From assembly GCA_034509495.1 (NCBI GenBank), contig CM067507.1, positions 24,763,300 through 24,827,299 on the forward strand: 64,000 nucleotides of DNA, written 5' to 3'. The stretch is from Acestrorhynchus altus. Taxonomy: Eukaryota > Chordata > Actinopteri > Characiformes > Acestrorhynchidae. The position numbers and the translations under genes were made by a program. The notes beneath the pieces were generated by a model. It saw only the letters and a list, made by a program, of their open reading frames with translations, was not told where the DNA came from and searched no databases. Below are positions 42,205 through 54,861 of the stretch, piece after piece (positions within the stretch are counted from its first letter, which is position 1; each line of letters opens with the position of its first letter).

Positions 42205-43547
42205 AAAAACAATAAAAATTCACAATTAAATAAATTATAACATACAATGATAGGATTCAAAGCATCCTTATGTTGAAAGACTCTGCTGTGTTAGCTTGTG
42301 CTCAGATTTTCAGCGTTTTACATCAAAGAAGCTATTTTGTTTTTTTGGGGTTTTTTTTTTTTTTTTTTTTTGCTCTGTTGAAATATTCAATCAATATTGC
42401 CTGTGTTTTTCCCCTTTTTTGTCTTTTTAATATAAATTGATTTAAAAGATAGAAGAAACAGATTGGCTGTGGAGTTTATCCTTTCTTTTACCTCCTGACC
42501 TACTGGTCATTTCTTTCTCCATTGATTTTTTTTCTATACATGTATATATACACGTTCTCAGCTGCCAGATCGATTTTTTGCAGCGCCAGAAATCTGTCCT
42601 CCATTTACCCATGTCCTCAGATCACATCCCATTTTCAGCACTTCAAATGCACTTAGTTCTTCTGTTTGCAAGCAACAGAATCAATGTACTAGAGGCTGTC
42701 TTGATTATTTTTACTATTATTATTATTTTTTTTTTTTTTTTTTTTTTTTTGGACTTTTTAAACTTGAAAATTCACACATAAAAAGATTTAAGTATTGAAT
42801 GTTCTATAGTAAGAATCATATTATGGTTCATTAATGCATTTAATTGAATATAAGACTGTTGTGCCATATTGAGCTAGTTTTTTTTCATCAGATTTCCATC
42901 ACCTACTTTATTAAATAATAGTTTGAATGAGGAAAAAAATGATTGTTTCTGTAGATTGCATTATTTTTATTCATTTATTTATTTCTATTTAATATGCTAT
43001 TTAGCTGTCTGTAAATCCAAAAACTCAAAGCACTTTCCATATATGCAGAATGAAAAGGCTTATGTGATACATGTTTCTATGTTGACAATCACAATTATCA
43101 TCAGCTTGCTTACTGGTTAGCTGTTCCCTATAAGCTATGATTGAAACCCATTAAAGGTTGTAGAGGTGTTGGTTACACTTATCCTCAGGTCTCTAAAGAA
43201 GGCATATTATCATTACTGCTTTTGGCCATACCCATGAGAACTGTTCTGCAGTAAAAGCAGTAATGGTTATTTTCAAAATCTAGCTGGCTGGTGTGCATTT
43301 TCAGCTCAATAATTTGATCAGTAAGAATGCTCCTAGTCTTTTAGTGATGCCGTCAGCAGTTTGGCCTTCACATTCCCTCTTCTTATTGTTTTCATCTGAT
43401 TTTGCTGCTTTCCAGACTAGCCATGGGAAAAAGAACCATACACCAAAAAAGAGGCTAAAGGAAAGCTTGGTGTTTACTCTGGGCTAATATATTGCTGTTC
43501 ATATACTTGGATGGAATGTATTTCAGAAGAATTACCTCTGGCTTACT

Positions 43548-43578
43548 ACTCTTTATTTAATTCAGTTAAATAAAGAGT
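43548..43578. other. perfect 13-bp hairpin
   Basis: ACTCTTTATTTAA and TTAAATAAAGAGT are exact reverse complements separated by TTCAG. The hairpin carries an AATAAA on both strands. Confidence 0.8.
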
Positions 43579-44228
43579 GCTATTATCAGATCTTTGAATA
43601 CTTGGCATGAAATATTTTAATTACACATTAATCCAAATTATTATGCACATGCAATTTTGCTTTTAAGTATTTTCTTAAGTATTGTATTGTGTATTGTGCC
43701 ATTATTGATATATTCAAAAGAGCACAAATGATGTGGTTCCATATCAGCTTACAGAATGCAGTTTGAAAACATTCAGTGTTCACATATTAATACATGGATC
43801 TTTGAGACAACTTTTCTCATAAACTGAACTTGTAAGTTCATGTATATATTCTGCCTGTAGTTGATTGGCAGTAATGCCTCCGAGAGCTGCTGTTTTGTAT
43901 CATTAATCTTTCATTTTAGGTTGCTCAGTAGGTTGTCAGAAAGGACTGAGGTCAGGGAATGATGGTCGCCACACCACGGTTTCACCTTTTGTGGCCAGAG
44001 CAACCAAAGAGTCAGTGATGTTACATTGTGTTCCATTATATTCCAGTATAGTCCAAGCCAAATCATCACTTTGCCATTAACCCATGCATAGCTTAATCCA
44101 TATTGGAGTAGCCAGTGTAGCCTGGTATTCATTAGTATTTCTAAGCTCACTGTGTATCTCTTTGTGAGCTATGGTTGGGGTGGCTGAAATACAGATTTAA
44201 GCATATCTGCCAGCTTCAGGCTCTAGAG

Positions 44229-44398
44229 CAAGGGTGGGGAACCGAAGGCCAGAGTCCAGAACACTTTGCCACTTCCCCTCCTCCAACATGGCAACTAAAC
44301 TTAGCAATTAACTGGAGTTGAGTCAGGTGTGCTTGACACGGAAAAGCACACAGCTCTGCAGGAGTCCAGGCCTCCAGGACTGGAGTTCCCCACCCCTG
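44229..44398. mobile_element. hAT-type MITE, 170 bp, with perfect 8-bp target duplication
   Basis: It starts CAAGGGTGGGGAAC and ends GTTCCCCACCCCTG (inverted CAGGGGTGGGGAAC). Flanking CTCTAGAG at 44221-44228 and 44399-44406 is an exact 8-bp duplication fitting the hAT preference for CTAG-centred targets. No coding capacity. Confidence 0.9.
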
Positions 44399-44406
44399 CT
44401 CTAGAG

Positions 44407-45703
44407 ATACCAGTAGCTTCACATACATGTTTTCTGGTCAATACTTAATTGAGAGAACAGAATGTTTGCATAACAAGCCTTTATCTGACAAAATTCAATT
44501 GTGTTGTGAATTACATATCAGTTTTCTCACAGTTTAATAAATGCTCTATATGTTTAGTGAAATTTCAGTTGTCTTCATGTTTTTTGCGAGGTTTTTGCAT
44601 TATTTCACAAGTTTCCCCTTCAGAAAGCTTTTTGCTTCCCTATATTGTATGAAAACGGGCTTGCTTAATAATATGGAACAACTTGTTTTCTGGATTTTGT
44701 TTAATAAAGACTTAAAACTAAATGTATATTTTACTGAAATCCTATTGAAATCACTTGCATGATCATTTTGAACCCTGTTTATGTGATAGAACTGTTAGAA
44801 ACACCAAGAGAAAGAACTCTGAGAAAGAACTGCTAGGAATGCACCATATTCATTATTTAGAGCACTGATATATTCTTTGTCTTTAGTAGCAAAAAAGACA
44901 AAAAGCTTGATATTGATCATCATTTGGGTTTAGATGCTGAAAATCGCTTCTCTCGGTTCAGGAAACTTAAAAATGACTGACCAAGATGATTAATAGAAAA
45001 TGCTCTCAACTATATCTGTCTTTCTTTAGACATCATAACAGTGTTGACCTGCAATGACCAGCCACACCTTATATTTAAATGGATCGTTGATCAAGGTTGG
45101 AGGGCACTAAGACCCAAAAACATTTTAAATATCTGACATCCCCTCAGTGCTGAGGACAGGAGGCTGTTTCCTATCCAGGCACACCATTTCTACTGAGAGG
45201 ACCTCTTAGCCAAGAAGTCTCAGTTACTCTGATGTATCAGCTGATTGGCTTCTTCCAAAATACCAGTGAATTGTTGTGTTATGATATAATTCAGGTTGTT
45301 TAGCTGGAATTCAATGTTTAGAAATGGCAATATCCAGTATGACTATGTAGATTATTTTTATTAGTAGTAAAATTGATGTTAGCTGAAATATTGTAAATGA
45401 GTTGTTTATATGTATTTCAAATCCAAACTCCACATAATAACTCAACTGACCTCAGTAGAAAATCCATGGCAAGTTTAGCAAGAAGACAAGCATTACTTGT
45501 TTTTTTTTGTGTTTTTCTCTGCTGAACTTTCATAACACATACATGTTCTTACTAAATTGAGGGACTGCAGCCAGTAGTAGCTCTGGAAGTCTGCTGGATA
45601 CACAGAACACACTCTATATTCAGAAACCCAGTGTTACCCACCACAGGGACCAATTTGAAGCCTCCCTCACACCTTGCCACTGCATACCACACATGCACAC
45701 ACA

Positions 45704-45769
<66 letters not shown>

Positions 45770-46454
45770 CTGCAGCTCATCTCTGACAGGTGGGACTCTG
45801 ACTATTGGCTCTTTCAGTGGGCCTCCCTAGGGACCGTCTCTGGTGTCTCCCCCACACCTCACACACTCAGCCACTGTGCGATTATGACAGGCTCAGACTC
45901 TGCGGTTTAGCTTTGGAAAAAACTGACCTTGGTTGGTTAAGCCACAGCATCAGGGTTTGAATGTCATCTTCCAAATGCAAGCTGATCTGTTTATGCCATT
46001 GTTTATAGGTAGTGTGATTCAAACAGGCACAGGCTGTTTACATCCATTTAAGAGAAATTAACATAGCCAAGGAAGTAAGGAGTAGTGTCGTTAGTGGGTC
46101 AGTACAGTGATATTTTCCCTGCATTATTTTTCCCTTTACTTTGTGCATCAGAAAAAGAGAAAATGATTGAACAGAAACACTCTGAATCTCCATCTGAACA
46201 AATAAAAATCAACCCGCCTATAATTTTAGTTTGTGTCTATTACTGTTTATAGACTGTAATTGAAGAAGAGTTATACTGACCTTATATATAAGTTTGTGAG
46301 TTGGGTAGATATGTAAATGTTACAGTAAGATACAGCAAGGAGTGAAGGACACATCACACAGTCACACACAGTCCCATCAGCTAATTGACATGAATATTTA
46401 ACTCTTAAATTTACAGTTTAACTGTAAACTTCAATATTTAGGCAATTTATACAT
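44407..46454. other. noncoding interval
   Basis: Holds a long (CA)n tract at 45696-45765. No gene or transposon recognised elsewhere. Confidence 0.45.
45696..45765. repeat. (CA)n microsatellite
   Basis: About 34 CA units with one T interruption near 45710. Confidence 0.97.
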
Positions 46455-47000
46455 CAGCATATCTGGAGCAGGTTATCATCAAGGATGTCTCTGTGCATCA
46501 CTACAGTCATCTTTCCCTCAACCCTTAGTAGTTTCCCAGTTCCACATGATGCTGCCACCACCATGCTTCACTGTAGGAATGGTATTGTCTACGTGATGAA
46601 CAGTGCCAGGTTTCCTCCAGTCATGAATCTTGGCATAAAGTTCAATCTTTTTGTTTCTCTTAGTCAGCACCCACCTTTTGGGGGTTCTCCTATTTCCACA
46701 GAGCAACATTTTAGCTCCCTCAGAGTGACCATATGGGTTCTTGGTCATCTCCCTGCCTAAGGTACTCCTACCATGATCACCCAACTTGACTGTTCCAGCT
46801 CTAGGAACAGTACTGGTGATTCCAAACTGCTTCCATTTATGCATGGGTGTGTTCATTGGGGCCTTCAATGCAGCAGATTGTTTCTGTACCCTTCCCCAGA
46901 TCTGTGTCTCAATAAAATCCTGTCTCTGAGGTCTACAGACAATTCCTTAGACTTCATGGTTTGGTTTGTGCTCTGACATACACTGTCTACTATGGGACCT
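46455..47000 (-). pseudogene. Tc1-like transposase remnant
   Basis: The minus frame 46868-46518 reads WRKPGTVHHVDNTIPTVKHG and then GGSIMWNW. This matches the Tc1 block containing the second catalytic Asp region and the GGG(S)IMxWG motif, with W-N in place of W-G. The reading is preceded by LGDHGRSTLGREMTKNPYGH. The C-terminal catalytic part is missing. Confidence 0.85.
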
Positions 47001-50000
47001 TGAATTCTCCAAGTAAACATAGGGCAGTTATATGTCAGTTGGAATGTTTATAATCAAGATATTTGAGTGTGAAGAAGCTTCATTTGATGTAATGGTTCTT
47101 TACCAGTTTAAAGGTTCTTCACGCTCACATACCTCTGACATTCTACTAGAAATGTACATTTTCCTCCAGTTTCTTATTTTTGAATCGTCTTGAAAAATTA
47201 TTCATACTGAGGACATGTTAAAACTATGAGAAATACACATCATGCCATCTTAGCATGTGTTAATGCTTGAATCAAGTGCATTTTTAAACACACGTCAGGT
47301 CTTGTCACTGACAAATCTGTATATGTTAGACTGGTTTTGTAATGAATTTCATTGGCACGAATAGCATTTTCATATCAATCTAAAGGTAAGCACAGAGTAA
47401 CTGCCAGGCACTCATATAAATGCATTGTAATGTTGGATATATAATGATTTCATCTGCACTGTCAAAGGGATTGTTTAATCAAAATTCTCTCAAATAGTCC
47501 ATTTTTAAATCATAATTGTCTGTTTGACAGGATTGAGAGTGTTGTGATGAGACTGATTTTGTGGAGTTCTCTTGGAATTTTCTGTTCCTTATATATATAT
47601 ATCTAGTATATATCTAGTTACTATGGTCTTAGTGTTAGTGTAGTATTTTTTATCTCACATCTAAAATAAATTATCATCTATGCATAAAATACATGTTCTA
47701 TGCAAGAAATGTAAACATTTGTCAGGCTCTCTCACTAGGCTGTCAGGTCTTTGCATGCAGGGCTGTGACACAGCCAATATAGCTGCGATTGTTCAGCATG
47801 TACAGCGTGATAGGGTCTTTTAATTCATGTTTCAATTTAATTTGTTATTCTATGTATGTTTATATTATGTTATTAATTTCTGTGATGATTCAGTGTGATA
47901 AGGCCTGATGCATTAGCTTGTCCTCATCAGAAAAACATGTTTTAAAAAACAGAAAACTCTAGCCCTGGTCAATGGCAGTATGACATTGGTCAAGTGGTCA
48001 AGTTATAACCCTTAAATGCATATTGGTGTTTTATGTAAACAGGACCTGCCAAAATATTACAGTTACAAAACTGGTGTAAAATACTATTTACTTGTATCAT
48101 TAATGTATAACTCCATGTTTTTAATTCAAGATTTAAGAGTTTTTGTGTCATATTCACAGTAAACAGGCAATTACACTGTACAGTGAAATTCTTACTTTGA
48201 TGGTTCTCCTCAACCCTCAGTGCTATTAGATGTAAAATATAAAACATATAGTGCAAAAACTATACAATATACTTAAGGTTATACATAATTACACTAGTGT
48301 CAAAAACTGAACTGGATATATAAGTAAGTAGACTCTGTATACATGAGAGATACATAGAAGGTTAAATAATGTTCATATTGTTGTAATTAATTCATATGAA
48401 AGATAACTTTGGTCACAAGCAGATTATGAAAGTGTAGGCTTAATGTAGGACAACCCATTTAAAAAAAAAAGACAAACATCTAAACCTAATGAGTGCTCTG
48501 AGTTTTTGGAATATTGTTGGAGTTATTCACTGTAAAATGTCTTGGACAGATAATGTATGTTTCAGGTAGGATGTACTAACTATATTACATGTGTAGGTAA
48601 TTAATGGAACTAAACTGATTCTTCTATGGCTTCACACAGAAACCCTTTGCAGCACTTCTTTTTATGCAGAGGAGTTACAGCATGTACGTATATGTTCCCT
48701 CCCTCACTGTATTAATGATGGTGAAATGTATGGATATGTGGAATCAGAGCTTTCTGAGTGCTACTGTGTTCTCTTATTTGTTAATAAGGAAGGATACGTC
48801 CTTATTATTGGTTTGTCAAATCCTACAAAAAGTGAAAGTAATCTGATGTATTTCTATTTATTTATTAAATGGTAGTTCCTCACTCATTTTCGGATCGTAA
48901 AATACTGTATTAAATTTTTATGTATTAGTTAAATACAACAAACTGATAAATAATGTTATGAAAAGGACAAAATCTAAAAGAATAGATAAAACACCTAAAA
49001 CGGTTGTCTTAAAGGGTTAATTGGACTCAGTGAAACTAAAAATCTCTTTTGTAGGAATTTCCTGACCAGAAAAGGCAACAGAACAAACCCTGATTCCACG
49101 TAGATGAATAACTCATAGCAGTAAACATAGGACAACAAAGGTGAGCCATCGTAAAACCATAGTGAAATCATCTTTTAAACATCAAAGACTACCACTGACA
49201 TGAGTACCTGAAGTTTTTAGTCTTTCTGTAGCATGTTCCAATCAGCTGGGATGTAAAACATTCATACAGTATGGACAGTAATAAAATATAATAACCTTTC
49301 TTTTTGATGGATGAAATGACCTTGATCAGGAGATAATAAAAATTATGCCTTTTTAACCTCAAAAAGTAAACACAACTTATTCCTATAATTTGTATATCAG
49401 TGTTCTACCTAGGATTTACAGACCTTTGCTGTTGTTATTATTACTATTTTTATAATATTTACAACCACATTTCCTGGTAAGGTGCATAATACATTTTATG
49501 AATTCTGAATTAGTCCAGTCATCTTATGAATTACACTGTCTAAATTACGAGTGAAATCTAAACAGTTCCATTTTAAATACCCAGTCAAAATGACAAATTT
49601 TGTTGTTTCAAAAAGACTTAAGTTCATTAAAGAATGAGGAACATTTCAAAGAGCTGATGATATTTTGTAACATGAATAGTGTACCAAGGAGAATTAGAGA
49701 TCACCAAATACAAAGTCAGTAAAATTGGTTCAGGCTCCAAACTGTTTTACAGTATATATATCGATGATAAAGTTAAAATAAAAGACTTTTCCATGTCAGA
49801 GAATGCAGTTTTCCTTATATTCAAATACATTTATGCACGTTCCCCAATGAGTTACTTTCAAAATGGAGATATTCAGTGTTATATTGTGTCTTAAATCCAG
49901 ATCACACACAAACCTATTATATAAGCCAGGATCAAAATATTTAAAAACAAAATTTAAAAACAACTTTTTCAAGTGACTCTTCAAACTGATGGGCATTGTT

Positions 50001-50429
50001 GGGAAGAGACCATTTGTTATTTACAGTAATGGAAACTCAGTCCTGGTTAACTTGTTATTTGTAAATTAGTCCACTGGTCCTGAAATAACATGGAACCGTG
50101 ATATACACAAGTCAGTGAAGTGTGATCAATGACCCTGAAACAGCATGGTCCACTTAAACTCAAACCAGTGAGGTGTGATAATCTGTACATCACTCTGTGA
50201 AATGGTTTCACATGAGCTGTGAGAATATCTGTATTTAATTGCCTTGGTTCCAGTTATTCCAGTATCACCAAAAGAGAAAGAGAAGCAGTCTTTATTTGCA
50301 TTGGAGCCTGTTTCCTTATCAAGCTCTTTACTCCTGTATGTAAATTATATTGTGCAAATGATCTGACCTGTGTGGCCTCTCTTTACTGATGTCTTGATTT
50401 TACCCCTCTGGCATCCTTTGAGACATACT
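47001..50429. other. AT-rich noncoding interval
   Basis: No gene. 47060-47135 and 48615-48660 have short GGTTCTT/TTCTTCTATGGC motifs suggesting worn copies of the foldback MITE seen at 32.9 kb. Confidence 0.4.
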
Positions 50430-51440
50430 GTGTCTTGAAAAAGTATTCGTACCCCTTGAACCACATTTTTTTACATTATACCACAAATTAAATACAGTGC
50501 CCTGCAAAAGTACACCCCCCCCCCTTTGGCATATTAAGTCACATTGGATAAGTCTCTATGAGCCTGCCACATCTTGCCACTGGGGTTTTTGTCAATTCTT
50601 CAAGGCTAAACTGCTTCAGCTCCTTCGAGTTAGATGTTAGAAGTCTGACTGTAGATTTTCAACTGGATTAAGGTCTGGGCTCTGACTCAGCCATTCCAAT
50701 ATATTTGCATGTTTGTCTTTAAAGCACTCGAGTGTTGCTTTAGCAGTAATGCTGGGTGATTGTTCTGTTGGAAATTGAATGTCCCAGGCTCAAATCACTG
50801 ACAGACCAAAACAGGTTTTGCTCAAGAATATCCCTGTATTTATCACCATCAATCTGTCCCTCAACTCAGACCAGTTTCTCAGTCCCTGCTGCTGAAAAAC
50901 ATCCCCACAGCATGATGCTGCCGTCACCATGTTTCACTGTAGGTATTGTGTTCTTGGGCTAATGAGATGTGTTGGTTTTGTGCCAGACAGCGTTTTCCTT
51001 GGTGGCCGAAAAGTTCAAATTTGGTCTTATCTGACCAGAGCACCTTCCTCCATACATTTTGGGAATCTCCCACATGCCTCGTGACACTCAAAATGAACCT
51101 GTAAGTAAAGGCACTCATCCATAAAATCCAGCTCTATGGAGTGTATAGCTTATTGTGGTTGTGTGGACTAATATGCCAGTCTCTGCAGCTCCTTCAGGAT
51201 TACCTTTGGTCTCTGTGCTGATTAATGGCCTTCTTGCCTGGTCTGAGAGTTTTGGTGGGCCATCCACTCTTGGCAGATTTTTTGTGGTACCATGTTCTTT
51301 CCATTAGTTGATATTGGATTTGATGGTGCTCCAGGGGATCATCAGGATATTTTCTTCATAACCCATGTCTGACTTCTCAACTTTATCCCTGACTTGTTTG
51401 GAGATCTCATTGGACTTCATGGTGTTGTTTGGTTAGTGGT
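50430..51440 (-). pseudogene. Tc1-like transposon remnant, minus strand
   Basis: It opens with AAAAAGTATTCGTACCCCTTG, a Tc1-family terminal sequence in fish. The complementary strand carries transposase phrases: SDKTKFELFGHQGKRCL around 50985-51030 (the SDE(K) first catalytic region), then the CATCATGCTGTGGGGATG motif. The ORF is broken. Confidence 0.75.
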
Positions 51441-51456
51441 GCCTGTTTCTTATTCA

Positions 51457-51471
51457 TACACACACAATTTT

Positions 51472-51505
<34 letters not shown>

Positions 51506-51508
51506 CTC
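51457..51508. repeat. (CA)n microsatellite
   Basis: CA tract between two Tc1 remnants. Confidence 0.9.
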
Positions 51509-51539
51509 TACCAACCTTGCATTTTAACAGTCTAACATT

Positions 51540-51905
51540 CTTCCTTGCAAAATAGCTCAAGCTCAGTCAGATTGGATGGAGATTATCTGTGAACAGCAAT
51601 TTTCAAGTCTAACCACAGACTCTAAAGGGGATTTAGGTTTGAAGTTTGCCTGGGCCGTTCTAACCCTATGCTTTGATCTAATCCATTCCATTGTAACTCT
51701 AGCTGTATGTTTAGGGTCCTGCTGGAACATGAACCTCTCAACCAGTCTCAAGTCTCCTACAGCCTCTAACAGGTTTTCCTCTATGATTGCCCCCTAACTC
51801 ATCAACCCAACAAATAGCTTCCCTGTCCCTGCAAAGCATTCCTACAGCATGATGCTGCCACCACCATGTTTCACATAGGGCTACAACTAGTTCCTTTGTT
51901 TTCAG
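51540..51905 (-). pseudogene. second Tc1-like remnant, minus strand
   Basis: The plus-strand text AGTCAGATTGGATGGAGA followed by TGTGAACAGCAATTTTCAAG is the antisense of a common fish Tc1 transposase. The minus frame 51751-51563 gives FQQDPKHTARVTMEW, the block with the catalytic Asp (QQDxDxKH). The reading frame is truncated. Confidence 0.75.
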
Positions 51906-52469
51906 AATCCTGTTTGATTAGTAATGTTCTCCAGTAAACCAAAAAGTCCTTCGCAGAACAGCTGTAGTTTTACTGAGAATAATGTACACACAGGTGTACT
52001 CTATTTACCAATTAGGTGATGTCTGAGGGCAATTGCTCACACTAGATTTGATTTAGGGGTATCAGACTACAGGGGGACTGTTAAAACAGCTACACAGAGT
52101 GGTTGTAAAGTGCTCATCGTCATTCTTTCGCTGTTCAGCTCTGCTCTGTCATATTTCTTCTTTAACCTCCACATTTTATTGGTCAGTGTATTGCTTGTCA
52201 TAAGCTACAAATGACCTGCCACTGTCTTGATGCTCATTTTGATCTGAAACCACAATAGTGGAGCTCTGATTGGTCAGTATGATTTTAGCACATCTAACAT
52301 CACAAAAAATTATGTTGGCCCCATTTGAAAAAGGTATGCAGTGTCACATTCCATTAGTTTCAGTCTCTGTTTAAAAGATCATTAATATGTTCTTTGTTTT
52401 TTGACTTGGTCTGAAAGAGTATTTAGGCTTATTTTCTGTTCTGCTCATCTAACCAAAAAAATCTAGTTT

Positions 52470-52690
52470 AGTATATCATTATGTTACAAAGTGATTACCT
52501 GTATGTTACAGAAGTAGGTGACTTTCAGCAACTATATAATGTGGAGGTTGCTGTCGCACAAAAGCAAGCCACCACAACATGTGGGAGATTGGGGTTAAAG
52601 TCCTTGGGCAAGACTCCTAACACTTCTCTGGCCCACCTCTGTAATATGAGTAACCTTGTATGTCGCCCTGGATAAGTCAGCTAATGTAAA
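52470..52690 (+). repeat. tRNA-derived SINE fragment
   Basis: GGGTTAAAGTCCTTGGGCAAG (52593-52613) resembles a degraded B box, and GTATGTCGCCCTGGATAAG (52658-52676) is the SINE/LINE tail common in teleosts. Confidence 0.55.
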
Positions 52691-52954
52691 TTGTGAAAAA
52701 CAGCTTATTTTCTTCTGCATTTGTTCCAGCCCTTGTGTCCTGTAGTAAATTATTATAGTTCTAGTAGATTGCTTTGAGTTTTTGGTGGAAAACACTGCTG
52801 GTTTGTGTTATGTATTATAGGTAATTGCTGAAGGTACACTGTATTTACTTGATTTTAGGATAAAATCTAAATATATACATTTACTATTGTTTTATTTATT
52901 GCACCTCATTTTCATTTTCTGAGGTGCTAGATTTAATGCTTTTATTTTTCTTCA

Positions 52955-53025
52955 TGTAAAGCACTCTGAATTACCACTGTGTATGAAATTTGCTAAACAA
53001 ATAAACTTGCCTTGCCAAGCCTTAA
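52955..53025 (+). repeat. LINE-type 3' tail
   Basis: AAGCACTCTGAATTACC followed by ATGAAATTTGCTAAACAAAT and AAACTTGCCTTGCC is the standard end of an abundant fish repeat. Confidence 0.65.
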
Positions 53026-53184
53026 AATCCCATGAGGTTTTTACATAGCTGCAGTCCCACTGATTCATTCCCTCCCTCACTATACAACTTTCTGAGGATC
53101 ACCAGCCTCTGTAACCTGGAAGTCTACAAAAGGGAGGTGGTTTTAATTAGTTTGGGAGCAAATAATTATGAATGCATTGTTTTC

Positions 53185-53185
<1 letters not shown>

Positions 53186-53258
<73 letters not shown>
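53186..53258. repeat. (GT)n microsatellite
   Basis: About 36 uninterrupted GT units. Confidence 0.97.
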
Positions 53259-54860
53259 AATAGGCTGATAAATCAGGGACAAGGGGGACAGAGGCTCTTA
53301 ATTGAATTGCTGCTCAGAAAACTGGAACAGCACAAAAAACTTCTGCAGAGTGAAAGGGTTGGTGGCCATGTGTGAGGCAGCATGGAGGAGGGCGAGTGTG
53401 TAAATCTAAACCTCCCTTAAGGGACAGTGGATGAGTGGTATACTCTTTTATAATGCTGCACTTATGAATTAGATCTACTCAAAAATATATAGATTTGCTG
53501 GAAGGACATTTTTTAAAAGGTTTAACCAAGGTCAGTAACATTTTTATTTTCTAGTAATCAGCTTTTAAAAAAGCTTTAAAGTGGGGTTTATTAGGATGAG
53601 GACAATCTATTGGATAAAGTTAGGCTTTGGACTGTTTTGTGTGTTGTGTTATTAAAATCATTATATAATAATGGTTAATATGTGGTCAGTATATAGTCTT
53701 TATCTTTGTGATTTTTTGCAGGCTCCTAACATTAATCTACAATCTGAGCTAGGGAGCAATTTAGCAAACTTATCTACCCAAGCAAACGTGGCTAGACTAA
53801 ATTCAAATTCTTTTGAGCACAGCTGAACTCTCTCCTTGAGAGGAAGCAAGACTGAATAGGAGAACCCATCATCCTCTGGTCTACACTGGATAGTGCAACA
53901 AAAACACAAGACCAAAAATAAGTAGCCAGAAGGAGTAAGATAATGAAGAGTTATGACTAATGTGAGGACAGGTTTATGAGAGTGTAACTGAGTGTTGGAC
54001 TCAAGCTTAGTGTTAAGGTGAAAGTACATGCAGGTGAAAATCATATTCACAGCTATGCTGTATCTAGTGTGGCATAAATCAATGCAAAGATCTGGAGGAG
54101 GACAGCATCATAGTGGGCAGCAGTGTAGTAGACAGCCAGATCAGACAGTATCAGACTAAGCTTGGTTAGACTGTATTGATTAGTCTGTTTTCTTTTACTG
54201 TCCATTACATGTATTTTCTAACTTCATTTTCCTTCTGCAGGTTGTACACATTGCTGAATATTGGCAGCGAACTCAGAAGAAGCATAAAAAAGAAACCTTT
54301 GTTATTAAGCAGCTCTTCTGTTAGGTTTCCAAAAATAAAGTTACTTTGATTTAGAAAGTAAAACTATAATTAGTGTAAAAGTTAAAGTAAATATAAAGTA
54401 AAAACAAGTTAAAAACAATTCAGTGCTGTTTCAGAGTAACAATGTATTTTGGTAACTCTCATGATTCAATATGATGGGTTTGTTCATGCAACCCAACAAT
54501 GCTAGGCCAAAAAATTACCCAGCACTGAGTTGTGAAAATGAGGAATTTTTGAGTCTAGTAATTAGAACTCTAGGTTAAAACACTAGGTTATAGCATCCTT
54601 ATAAAAAAACCACTGGGTAAAAAGAGATAAATATAGGCATTATTCTTTATCCTCCACATTTTGTTAAATGAAATCAATGTTTCAGTCTGATTTAAGAGGG
54701 TCGTCCATTTCATCTGGATTTTCGAGACAATATTTAATTACCATCCAGTCTAACACATAATTGGAAATTGATGCCATTTCCATGTTCTTTTTCACTAACA
54801 TAGGAGGACTATATGTGAGAAGCTTTAATGTAAAAGAAAGAATTTTCTCAAAAAATAGTC
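53259..54860. other. noncoding interval
   Basis: The minus open frame at 53700-54050 lacks motifs. I see no gene or repeat. Confidence 0.4.
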
Positions 54861-54861
54861 A

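Larger units (their letters stand above)
41301..44220. other. AT-rich noncoding interval with low-complexity tracts
   Basis: (AT)n at 42152-42204, poly(T) at 42349-42371 and 42726-42751, and a perfect short hairpin at 43548-43578. No gene seen. Confidence 0.5.

Noticed and set aside
43911..44150. 79-codon minus ORF as a transposase piece
   Set aside because: The repeated W/L pattern is suggestive but no Tc1 or hAT motif is present.
53032..53375. Two plus ORFs through the GT tract
   Set aside because: Most residues are the VCVCVC translation of a microsatellite.
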